Assembly: GCA_016288815.1 (NCBI GenBank)
Contig: JAEELF010000061.1
Location: 1 to 48,143 of the forward strand
DNA length: 48,143 bases
Direction of reading: 5' to 3'
Source of the DNA: Ruminococcus sp.
GTDB taxonomy: Bacteria > Bacillota > Clostridia > Oscillospirales > Ruminococcaceae
Shown: one piece after another, positions 31,010 through 37,962 of the stretch
Layout: every line of letters begins with the position of its first letter
How positions within the stretch are numbered: position 1 is the stretch's first letter
Program-made: the position numbers and the translations under genes
Notes under the pieces: model-generated
The model's input: only the letters and a program-made list of their open reading frames with translations
What the model was told of the DNA's origin: nothing
Databases searched by the model: none

Positions 31010-31539
31010 GTCATCTCTGCGTGCAGGAGCTGGCAGTAGGTATTGTATTCTTCCTTGTAGTAGTTGAATTCGCCGACGACGGTGATAGTCTTATCGAGGG
31101 ACGGATAATCGTCCGGGTAGGTGTTGTCGCCGTCGAGGACGAATTCGATACCCTGCGAGCAGCAGGCTGTAGCGTCGCTGACGAGCACTGCGAAGTACTC
31201 ATTACCGGTCTGCTCGTCCTTGAAATACGAGAACGGCCCCGTCACCTTAACGGTTTTCCCGAGGTAGTCGTCGCCGTTGTTCACCATATCATACACCGTA
31301 GCATAGATCATAGATGAGTCCATCTCCGTCAGGTCGATGTCTATCTGACTGTATCTTTCTCCGGACGAAGCCTCATCTGCTCCTGATGATGTATTCTTCC
31401 CCTCAATATCTGCATCCATTGGATCCTGAACTGACACAGCGGAGGTCTGCTCCTGAATCGAATTTTCAGCAGAAACGCTCCCGCAGCCTGTCAGCATCAC
31501 GAGCGGCAGCACCGCGGACAGTATAACATTAGCTCTCAT
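30979..31539 (-). CDS. Putative zinc-operon lipoprotein with OB-fold-like domain
   Basis: A 186-residue lipoprotein, last gene of the zinc-uptake operon. Lipobox LTGC near residue 19, an acidic/Ser-rich linker to about 65, then a compact beta domain: YLGKTVKVTGPFSYF, EYFAVLVSDATACCSQGIEF, LDKTITVVGEFNYYKEEYNTYC. The spacing resembles OB-fold proteins, and the CCSQ pair could bind metal. Similar proteins occur beside zinc ABC transporters in Clostridia (from memory). It starts 10 bases after the znuB stop. A role as zinc chaperone is inference. Confidence 0.78.
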   Translation of the reverse strand: MRANVILSAVLPLVMLTGCGSVSAENSIQEQTSAVSVQDPMDADIEGKNTSSGADEASSGERYSQIDIDLTEMDSSMIYATVYDMVNNGDDYLGKTVKVTGPFSYFKDEQTGNEYFAVLVSDATACCSQGIEFVLDGDNTYPDDYPSLDKTITVVGEFNYYKEEYNTYCQLLHAEMTYDNSLSWEK

Positions 31540-31549
31540 TATTTACCTC

Positions 31550-32485
31550 CTAAGACCTTGCCTTTCCTACGAAAGCAGATATCAACGAAAACAGGATGAA
31601 CACCCCGAGGTCAGCCACGACGATAGTCGAGCCGACGGGCGTCGAGGACAGTATCGATACGATTATCCCGAAAGCCGCACAGGCGACGGATATCACCGCC
31701 GAGCAGATGATGACGCTCCTGAAGCTCTTGAATATCCTCATCGCCGAGAGGGCAGGGAAGATGATCAGCGCCGAGATGAGCAGCGACCCCACGAGGTTCA
31801 TCGCGAGCACGATTATCAGCGCTGTCACGACCGCGATGAGCAGATTGTACGAATCCGCGTTCACGCCCGAAGCCTTGGTGAAGCTCTCATCGAACGTGAC
31901 CGAGAATATCTTGTTGTAGAACAGCAGATATATCGCGATGACCGCTACCGACATAACTATGCACAGCCATACGTCCTCGCGTTTCAGCGTGAGTATCGAG
32001 GTCGAGCCGAACAGCGTGCTGCAAACGTCGCCCGAGATGTTCGCCCTTGAGGGGAATCGGTTCATGAGCATATATCCCACCGCGAGCGCTCCCACGGACA
32101 GCATTGCGACCGCAGCGTCGCCCTTGATCTTGGTGTTCTGCCCTGTACGAAGCAGAAGCACCGCACACACAAGCGTCACCGGCAGCACGATATACATATC
32201 GTTGAGTCCTCCGAACCAGTTCACAACGCCCTGCATACGCGGACTGAGCTTATCCTCGCCGCTCCATGACAGGGCGTATTGCTTTATCATGACCGGCAGT
32301 GTTGTTGACAGTGACATCGCTCCGAACGCCACATGAGACAGTCCGTCGCCGATGAACGAGAACCTCTTCAGCACGAGCGTCACCCCGAGCAGCGACGAGC
32401 ACAGCGAGATGAGTATCCCCACGATGAATGCGTACCTCACATACGGGAACTCAAAATAGTATTGCAGCTTCTCGATATTACTCAT
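31550..32485 (-). CDS. znuB: Zinc ABC transporter permease
   Basis: A 311-residue ABC-3 family permease with about eight or nine helices. Typical ABC-3 segments are SLLGVTLVLKRFSFIGDGLSH, SGDVCSTLFGS and NLVGSLLISALIIFPALSAM. It pairs with the ATPase upstream, overlapping its 3' end by eight bases. Zinc specificity is inferred from the Zur-like box of the operon and the ZnuA protein; manganese cannot be excluded from the permease alone. Confidence 0.93.
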   Translation of the reverse strand: MSNIEKLQYYFEFPYVRYAFIVGILISLCSSLLGVTLVLKRFSFIGDGLSHVAFGAMSLSTTLPVMIKQYALSWSGEDKLSPRMQGVVNWFGGLNDMYIVLPVTLVCAVLLLRTGQNTKIKGDAAVAMLSVGALAVGYMLMNRFPSRANISGDVCSTLFGSTSILTLKREDVWLCIVMSVAVIAIYLLFYNKIFSVTFDESFTKASGVNADSYNLLIAVVTALIIVLAMNLVGSLLISALIIFPALSAMRIFKSFRSVIICSAVISVACAAFGIIVSILSSTPVGSTIVVADLGVFILFSLISAFVGKARS

Positions 32486-33197
32486 TTCCGTTCATCTCCG
32501 TTCCTGTGAAGAGCATTCCTGACGCGCTTTTCAGGTAATCTGCCGTTTTCCCGAAAAAGAGCTGTTTCCTGCCTCCGATATGCAGGATATGCGTAGCGTA
32601 CTTTATGGCAGAGGTGAGGTCGTGCGACACCATTATGATCGTGATGCCCTCACGGTTGAGCCCGGCTATCAGCTCATAGAGGTCATGCTGAGCCTTTGGA
32701 TCGAGACCTGTCACGGGCTCGTCGAGGAGGAGCATCTTCCTCGTGGCGCACAGTGCCCTCGCCAGCAGTACCCTCTGCTGCTGTCCGCCGGAAAGGTCGC
32801 GGTAGCAGCGCCTGGCAAATTCGCCGATACCGAGCTGTTTCATCGTGCTTTCAGCGAGTTCCTTTTCAGCCTTGGAGTAAAACGGCCGCAAGCCGCTTTT
32901 TGCAAGGCAGCCCGAGCGAACGATCTCGCGGACAGAAGCAGGGAAGTCTCTCTGCACGACGGTCTGCTGCGGAAGGTAACCTATCTCGTTCTTCCTAACA
33001 CCGCCGCACCACTCAATCTCGCCGCTGACCTGCGGCTGCAGACCGAGGATAGCTTTGATGAGGGTGCTCTTTCCCGAACCGTTCTCACCGAGGATACATA
33101 GGTAATCCCCCTTGCTTATGGTAAAATCAAGGTTTTCAGCGACTATGCCGTCCTCGTATCCGAGAGAGGCGTTTTTGCAGACCATCTGTGCAGACAT
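32478..33197 (-). CDS. znuC: Zinc ABC transporter ATP-binding protein
   Basis: A 239-residue ABC ATPase with Walker A GENGSGKST, signature LSGGQQQR, Walker B MLLLDEP and the H-loop VSHD. It matches the metal-importer group next to ABC-3 permeases. It starts 64 bases after znuA, with a stem-loop in between, and overlaps znuB, so ATPase and permease are translationally coupled. Confidence 0.93.
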   Translation of the reverse strand: MSAQMVCKNASLGYEDGIVAENLDFTISKGDYLCILGENGSGKSTLIKAILGLQPQVSGEIEWCGGVRKNEIGYLPQQTVVQRDFPASVREIVRSGCLAKSGLRPFYSKAEKELAESTMKQLGIGEFARRCYRDLSGGQQQRVLLARALCATRKMLLLDEPVTGLDPKAQHDLYELIAGLNREGITIIMVSHDLTSAIKYATHILHIGGRKQLFFGKTADYLKSASGMLFTGTEMNGNE

Positions 33198-33214
33198 TAT
33201 ATCCCTCCGTTCAC

Positions 33215-33254
33215 CGAAGATGCAGGAGCGGCAAACGATACTCCTGCACCTTCG
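33215..33254 (-). other. Intercistronic stem-loop between znuA and znuC
   Basis: CGAAG-A-TGCAGGAG pairs with CTCCTGCA-C-CTTCG around a 12-base loop (one internal mismatch). There is no T tract, so it is more likely an mRNA-stability or processing element that leaves more binding protein than transporter core, as in other ABC operons. Confidence 0.6.
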
Positions 33255-33261
33255 CGCGTTA

Positions 33262-34239
33262 TTATTTCAGTGTTTCTTCAAGTACGTCGCAGTTTTTCTG
33301 CATGAGCGACAGATAGCTCGCCCCGCCGGCGATGTCGTCCTGCGAGACGGACTGCAGGGAGTTGAGTTCCGCGATAGTGATGTCTGCACCCGAAGTGCTT
33401 GTGACTGTCTCAGCAATGGACTTGTCAGAGCTTTCGAGGGTATAGATCGTATCGCAGCCGAGCTCATTGACCTTCTGTGCAAGGAAAGAGATAGTCTCGA
33501 AGCTCGCTTCGGTCTCAGCTGAGCAGCCGATGAATGCAGCGTAATAATCGAGCCCGTAATCGTCCACGAGGTAACGGAACGGGAATCTGTCTGCGAAAAT
33601 AAGCGTTTTTACCTCAGCACTATCAGCAACAGCTTTGAATTCACCGTCAAGGGCGTCGAGCTTTTCGATATAGCTGCCGAGATTGGCTTTGTAATCAGAA
33701 GCGTTATCGGGGTCAATAGCCTCGATGTTCTTCTCGATCTCAGTGCAGATGATCTTGGCGTTGCTGAGCGAGAGCCAGACGTGCTCGTCGTACTCTTCCT
33801 CCTCTTCCTCGCCTTCTTCCTCTTCACCCTGCATTCCTTCCTTGAGCTCTTCCTCCTTGACGCTGTCACCGAGCACGTCCATGAGGTCAATGGCCCTCAT
33901 GTTCTTGTTCTGAGCGTCTTCAAGGGCGTCCTCGACCCACTCGTCAGACTCTCCGCCGACGTATATGAACAGGTCACAGGTGGATATCTTCATCATATCC
34001 TCAGCGGTGGGCTGATAACTGTGCAGGTCAACGCCGTTGTCGAGGAGATAGGTGAGCTCCGCACTGTCAGCATGGCTGCCGAGTATCTCCCTTGTCCAGT
34101 CGTACTCAGGGAAGATAGTGCACACCACTCTGAATTTCTTGTCGCTGTCAGCAGCCTTCGAGCTCGAGCCGCAGCCCGTGAGCGCAGCAGTCCCCAGTGT
34201 GAGGGCTAAAATAGTTATACCAAGTTTTTTTCCGAACAT
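33262..34239 (-). CDS. znuA: Zinc-binding lipoprotein of ABC transporter (ZnuA/AdcA type)
   Basis: A 325-residue cluster A-I metal-binding protein. Lipobox LTGCGSSS near residue 22. First metal His in GVDLHSYQP, second in EEYDEHVWLS; at the usual third His position the sequence reads FADRFPFRYL, a variant common in clostridial members. Before the second His is a run of about 15 acidic residues (GEEEEGEEEEEEYDEH) in place of the His-rich loop of proteobacterial ZnuA; it may collect zinc with lower affinity. The start follows CGGAGG. It lies downstream of a terminator-like hairpin, so its level may depend on readthrough. Confidence 0.92.
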   Translation of the reverse strand: MFGKKLGITILALTLGTAALTGCGSSSKAADSDKKFRVVCTIFPEYDWTREILGSHADSAELTYLLDNGVDLHSYQPTAEDMMKISTCDLFIYVGGESDEWVEDALEDAQNKNMRAIDLMDVLGDSVKEEELKEGMQGEEEEGEEEEEEYDEHVWLSLSNAKIICTEIEKNIEAIDPDNASDYKANLGSYIEKLDALDGEFKAVADSAEVKTLIFADRFPFRYLVDDYGLDYYAAFIGCSAETEASFETISFLAQKVNELGCDTIYTLESSDKSIAETVTSTSGADITIAELNSLQSVSQDDIAGGASYLSLMQKNCDVLEETLK

Positions 34240-34286
34240 AAAAAATGAACCTCCGAACAGAATAATGATAGCTTTCAGGTACGACG

Positions 34287-34317
34287 AAAAAAGGCATAGC
34301 TGCCCCGGCGTGCCTTT
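34287..34317 (-). terminator. Terminator-like hairpin between the small membrane gene and znuA
   Basis: On the minus strand AAAGGCA (34311-34317) pairs with TGCCTTT (34290-34296) around a 14-base loop and runs into six Ts. It lies inside the operon, so it would act as a partial terminator or attenuator. No separate promoter for znuA was found after it. Confidence 0.7.
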
Positions 34318-34375
34318 GTACGGACAGTATCAGCGCACAGACGCAGCTGTCCCGCAGGATGAACGCGGTCATTAT

Positions 34376-34678
34376 TCAGTTCAGAAGCTCAACCTTGAGA
34401 GAAATAAGAGTTGTATGCTCAGAGCGCGCCTGCACCGTCACGCAGACGAGTACAGCCGCAGCTATAAGTATCAGTGAAACAGGGAGCGTCCCCGCGACGG
34501 CAGTGCCGAGCGCAGACAGCGTATTGTGGCACTCAGCGAGCTCAGTGCAGACAGCGCAGCCTTCGCCTGTGCAGTGGTGATCCGCGTGGACGATTATGAA
34601 CAGAGACGATGTGAAGATGACGAAGCTGAACGCTAAAAGCACTATCAGGGACAGTACTCTGCTCTTGCTCTTCGACAT
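34376..34678 (-). CDS. Small Cys/His-containing membrane protein, first gene of the zinc operon
   Basis: A 100-residue protein with an N-terminal helix (VLSLIVLLAFSFVIFTSSLFIIV), a short extracellular segment HADHHCTGEGCAVCTELAECHN and a second helix (PVSLILIAAAVLVCVTV). The four Cys and four His between the helices suggest metal binding outside the membrane. It is the first gene behind a Zur-like box. I chose the ATG at 34678 because the promoter at 34742-34770 and the palindrome lie just upstream, excluding longer starts. A role in zinc sensing or delivery is inference; no named family is known to me. Confidence 0.8.
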   Translation of the reverse strand: MSKSKSRVLSLIVLLAFSFVIFTSSLFIIVHADHHCTGEGCAVCTELAECHNTLSALGTAVAGTLPVSLILIAAAVLVCVTVQARSEHTTLISLKVELLN

Positions 34679-34709
34679 ATCATTTCGCCTCACTTTCCGA
34701 ATACTTAAC

Positions 34710-34738
34710 AAATTGAAAATGGTTATCGTTTTCAATTT
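34710..34738. promoter_or_regulatory. Zur/Fur-like operator
   Basis: AAATTGAAAA and TTTTCAATTT form perfect 10-bp arms around TGGTTATCG, which itself continues the symmetry by one wobble and one pair. Size, AT-richness and position directly downstream of the -10 fit a Zur/Fur-family operator that blocks transcription when metal is plentiful. It controls the five-gene zinc operon. Confidence 0.82.
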
Positions 34739-34741
34739 ATG

Positions 34742-34770
34742 ATTATATCCCGTTTTTCCGGACTTGTCAA
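34742..34770 (-). promoter_or_regulatory. Promoter of the zinc operon
   Basis: Minus-strand TTGACA (34765-34770), 17-bp spacer, TATAAT (34742-34747). The Zur-like palindrome begins four bases past the -10. Confidence 0.9.
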
Positions 34771-34906
34771 TAACATCGCCGAAAATTGTAGGTACTGTGC
34801 TGATATCCTCTCGCCAGCCGCACAAAACTGTTGGAAGTGCACAATGCTCATTCCGCCTGTTTCCTGATGAAAAGTTAATCGGTTCAGAGTATGACTTCCT
34901 CCGCAC

Positions 34907-34932
34907 AAAAAAGAACTGCCCGCAAGCAGTCC
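34907..34932 (-). terminator. Terminator of the efflux operon
   Basis: Stem GGACTGC/GCAGTTC (one G-T pair) followed by six Ts on the minus strand, 19 bases after the stop at 34951. The stretch 34771-34906 upstream of the zinc promoter holds no gene. Confidence 0.82.
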
Positions 34933-34950
34933 CTTTCGTATCTGTATTTG

Positions 34951-35643
34951 TCAGGCGTTCACAGCCTCCTCGGAGATCTCCCCGTCAACGATACGTATCG
35001 TCCTCTGCGCCCACTTCGCGACGTTCAGGTCGTGGGTTATCATGACGATAGTGTTGCCCATTTCGTGAAGCTTCGTGAACAGCTTCAGCACCTCAGTGCC
35101 GCTGGTCTGGTCGAGCGCGCCCGTCGGCTCGTCTGCAAGGAGGAGGGATGGCTTGCTGCACAGCGCCCGCGCTATCGCGACTCTCTGACGCTGACCGCCC
35201 GACAGCTCTGACGGCTTGTGGTGGATACGTTCCGAGAGCCCGAGCATCTCCACTATCTCCCGGCAGTCCTTTTCTGCGGACTTTCTGTCCTGACCGCGCA
35301 TGAGGAGAGGCATGATGATGTTCTGCATGACGGTGTAGGTGGGTATCAGGTGGTAGTTCTGGAAGATGAAGCCTATCTCGTGGTTGCGGATATTGGCGAG
35401 CTCGCGCTCCTTGGTCTGATGTATCGGGATCCCGTTGAGAGAGTATGAACCGCTGTCGAAGGTATCCATGCAGCCGATGATGTTCATGAGCGTTGATTTG
35501 CCCGAGCCCGACGGACCGAGTATCGCGGTGAACTCGCCCTTATTGACGGTAAAATCCACATTTTTCAGCACATTCAGACGTTCCGAGCCCATTTTATAGC
35601 TCTTGCAGACATTTCTCATCGAGATTATCTGTTCTGTTGCCAT
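34951..35643 (-). CDS. MacB/LolD-type ABC ATPase of the efflux operon
   Basis: A 230-residue ATPase: Walker A GPSGSGKST, signature LSGGQRQR, Walker B LLLADEPTGALD and H-loop ITHD, the classic form of MacB/LolD-type ATPases. It is the last gene of the operon and energises the permease at 36534-37961. The ATG at 35643 is five bases after GAGGTG; a GTG at 35649 is possible but has poorer spacing. Substrates of such systems range from antimicrobial peptides to lipids and cannot be told here. Confidence 0.92.
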   Translation of the reverse strand: MATEQIISMRNVCKSYKMGSERLNVLKNVDFTVNKGEFTAILGPSGSGKSTLMNIIGCMDTFDSGSYSLNGIPIHQTKERELANIRNHEIGFIFQNYHLIPTYTVMQNIIMPLLMRGQDRKSAEKDCREIVEMLGLSERIHHKPSELSGGQRQRVAIARALCSKPSLLLADEPTGALDQTSGTEVLKLFTKLHEMGNTIVMITHDLNVAKWAQRTIRIVDGEISEEAVNA

Positions 35644-35652
35644 ACTCACACC

Positions 35653-36507
35653 TCACTGCTCCATTATCCATACTTCCGTAACGACGTACTCGCCGCTGCT
35701 GTTTTTCTCGACGCTGCACTTGATGATATCCCCGGAGCTGAGCGCGTCGAAGTCAGTCTTGACACCGAGGCTGGTCGTGACCGTCGTCCCGACGGGTATA
35801 CGCAGCTCAGTCTGCTCACCGGTCAGAGTGTAAGCACTGCTCCCCGTGCTCTCACGGTTTGATCTCTTGGGCATTTCGCCGTTTTCGGGTTTAGTGAACC
35901 CTTCGGGAATTTCTCCGCTGAAATTGCTCGGGTCAAAGCCTTCGGGCATACTTCCGCTGAAATTACCAGGATCGAAACCATCAGGCATTTCTCCGTTTTC
36001 GGGTTTAGTGAACCCTTCGGGAATTTCTCCGCTGAAGTTGCTCGGGTCAAAGCCTTCGGGCATACTACCGCTGAAATTGCTCGGGTCGAACCCCTCAGGC
36101 ATTTCCCCGTTTTCGGGTTTAGTGAACCCTTCGGGCATTTCGCCGCTGAAGTTGCTCGGGTCAAAGCCTTCGGGCATACTTCCGCTGAAATTACCCGGGT
36201 CGAACCCGTCAGGCATTTCGCCGTTCTCGGGTCTGGTGAAGTTTTTGGACTTCTCCCCGCCGCCCAATCTTCCGGATTTCTCCCTGCTGACCTCGTCGCC
36301 GGACGTCTCACTGCCGGAGCTGTCCCTGTCTCCCGACTCCTCAGCGTCCTCGTTGTAGTCCGCGAGCAGCAGCACGACATCGTTGCCGGATATCGAATCT
36401 ATCTTTCCGTAAATGAACTCAGTATCCTCCGCCTTGGCGCTCTTTCCGCACGAAGCCAGCGAAGCGACCATAGCTGCCATGAGAGCAGCCGCAATCATTT
36501 TTTTCAT
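35653..36507 (-). CDS. Repeat-rich lipoprotein of the efflux operon
   Basis: A 284-residue lipoprotein (lipobox ASLASCGKS, Cys near residue 20). A short N-terminal part (FIYGKIDSISGNDVVLLLAD) and a C-terminal part (TELRIPVGTTVTTSLGVK, DIIKCSVEKNSSGEYVVTEVWI) look like one small beta domain. Residues about 90-210 between them are three copies of a 38-residue unit built from 13-, 13- and 12-residue pieces with the core MPEGFDPSNFSG. It lies between permease and ATPase genes, so it probably acts outside the membrane with the efflux complex. The ATG at 36507 follows AAAGGAGA. No named family recognised. Confidence 0.83.
   Translation of the reverse strand: MKKMIAAALMAAMVASLASCGKSAKAEDTEFIYGKIDSISGNDVVLLLADYNEDAEESGDRDSSGSETSGDEVSREKSGRLGGGEKSKNFTRPENGEMPDGFDPGNFSGSMPEGFDPSNFSGEMPEGFTKPENGEMPEGFDPSNFSGSMPEGFDPSNFSGEIPEGFTKPENGEMPDGFDPGNFSGSMPEGFDPSNFSGEIPEGFTKPENGEMPKRSNRESTGSSAYTLTGEQTELRIPVGTTVTTSLGVKTDFDALSSGDIIKCSVEKNSSGEYVVTEVWIMEQ
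35881..36240. repeat. 114-bp tandem repeat, three copies plus a partial
   Basis: Units start at exactly 35881, 35995 and 36109, with a partial fourth from 36223. The period is 114 bp (38 codons), so gain or loss of a unit keeps the reading frame. Copies differ at only a few bases. Each contains three diverged 36-39-bp sub-units. Confidence 0.95.
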
Positions 36508-36533
36508 AAAATATCTCCTTTTCCCATGATATA

Positions 36534-37961
36534 TCATTCACTTGAGAGCGCTTCCACCGGCACGAGCTTTGAAGCCTTCCATGCAGGGTAGAAGCCGAAA
36601 ACAGTACCCGTTACGAGCGAGAATCCCAGCGCTATGAGTGCGCCGGTTCCGGACATCTCCATGCGTATGCTGAGCCCGGACAGCACAGGACTTATCATCA
36701 GGCTGACCAGCACTCCTATCACACCGCCAATGAGACTTATGCAGCACGCCTCCATCATGAATTCGAGGAGGATATCCTTCCGCGAACCGCCGATAGCCTT
36801 CAGAATTCCTATCTCCTGAGTGCGCTCCTTGACGGAAACGAACAGCACGTTCATGATACCGATACCGCCGATGATGAAGACGATCGAAGCCATAGCGATG
36901 AGCATGAGCGTCAGCGTCTTGTTGGATTTGTTAGCAGCCTCCATTTTGCTGCCTGCGTCGGAGACAGTGAACTCCGCATTCGGGTAGCTTGCCGCGAGGA
37001 CAGTTTTCACGTCCGCGGTGACAGCCTCGATGTTGTCAACGTCCTCCGCGATTACCGTGATAGTGGGACTGATATCGCTGCCGGTGAGGTATTTTATACC
37101 CGTAGCGTAGGGGATAAAGACAGCCTCGTCCGCGCTTATCCCGGACTCGACCGTACCCTGCTCCGCGAGGACTCCGCCCACAGTATACGGGCGGTCGTCG
37201 ATGTAGACCGTATTGTCGTAGGCTTCCTCGGCACTGCCGAAAATGCTCTTCGCAGCGGTGTATCCGAGCACGCACACCTTGGACTTGTTATCGTTGTCCG
37301 CGTCGGAGAGATAATCGCCGAACATCATCGAGAGATTGCTGAGCTCCGCGTAATTGGAGAGCGTCCCCGCGATGGTATAGGACTCAGTCTCCTCGATGTT
37401 GCCGCCGTAGATGTCCTGCTTTGTGGTGTACGAGATAGTAGCCTCGCTCAGTCCAGGGACGGAGGAATAGATGTCCTCCATGTCCTCAGAGGTGAGGGTG
37501 ATGTTCTCCATGTTCTTCCTGTCAGAGTTCCCCCCGAACAGCCCGCTGAAGTCAGCGAAGCCGCCGAAGCCGCCGAACGAGGCGCCCTGCCCTTCCGAAC
37601 TGCCTCCCCTGAACGACGAGAAGTCAGGCATGGAGCCGCCGCTCATCGTGGGGAAGCTCCCATCGGAAAAGTCCGGCATACCGCCCATAGACGAAGCCGT
37701 ATCACCGCCTGCCGAAGACGGCGCGCTCCCACCGAACGTGAACCCAGAGCTCTCCTGTGCCTGCTCATAGCTGATGTCGAGGGCGCCGGCGTTGAGGTTG
37801 CGGAACTGCTCAGCGACGTCAGCCTTTCCGCCGCGCCCGATAGCGATAACGCAGACGATAGTCGCGGCTCCGACGATGATACCTATCGAGGTCAGGAGCA
37901 CCTTGAACTTATTCTGTATCAGGTTCAGCCTGACAAGATTCAATATCTCCGAAAACCGCAT
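36534..37961 (-). CDS. MacB-like ABC transporter permease
   Basis: A 475-residue permease of the MacB/FtsX type. First helix at about 22-45 (LLTSIGIIVGAATIVCVIAIGRGG), a large extracytoplasmic domain, then three C-terminal helices (IAMASIVFIIGGIGIMNVLFV, LIGGVIGVLVSLMI, ALIALGFSLVTGTVFGFYPAW) ending in the family form PAWKASKLVPVEAL. Residues about 68-150 of the outer domain are a Gly/Ser/Phe/Met/Asp-rich insertion (GGMPDFSDGSFPTMSGGSMPDF, FGGFGGFADFSGLFGG) absent from typical MacB. It begins one base after the second adaptor stop. Confidence 0.92.
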   Translation of the reverse strand: MRFSEILNLVRLNLIQNKFKVLLTSIGIIVGAATIVCVIAIGRGGKADVAEQFRNLNAGALDISYEQAQESSGFTFGGSAPSSAGGDTASSMGGMPDFSDGSFPTMSGGSMPDFSSFRGGSSEGQGASFGGFGGFADFSGLFGGNSDRKNMENITLTSEDMEDIYSSVPGLSEATISYTTKQDIYGGNIEETESYTIAGTLSNYAELSNLSMMFGDYLSDADNDNKSKVCVLGYTAAKSIFGSAEEAYDNTVYIDDRPYTVGGVLAEQGTVESGISADEAVFIPYATGIKYLTGSDISPTITVIAEDVDNIEAVTADVKTVLAASYPNAEFTVSDAGSKMEAANKSNKTLTLMLIAMASIVFIIGGIGIMNVLFVSVKERTQEIGILKAIGGSRKDILLEFMMEACCISLIGGVIGVLVSLMISPVLSGLSIRMEMSGTGALIALGFSLVTGTVFGFYPAWKASKLVPVEALSSE

Positions 37962-37962
37962 A

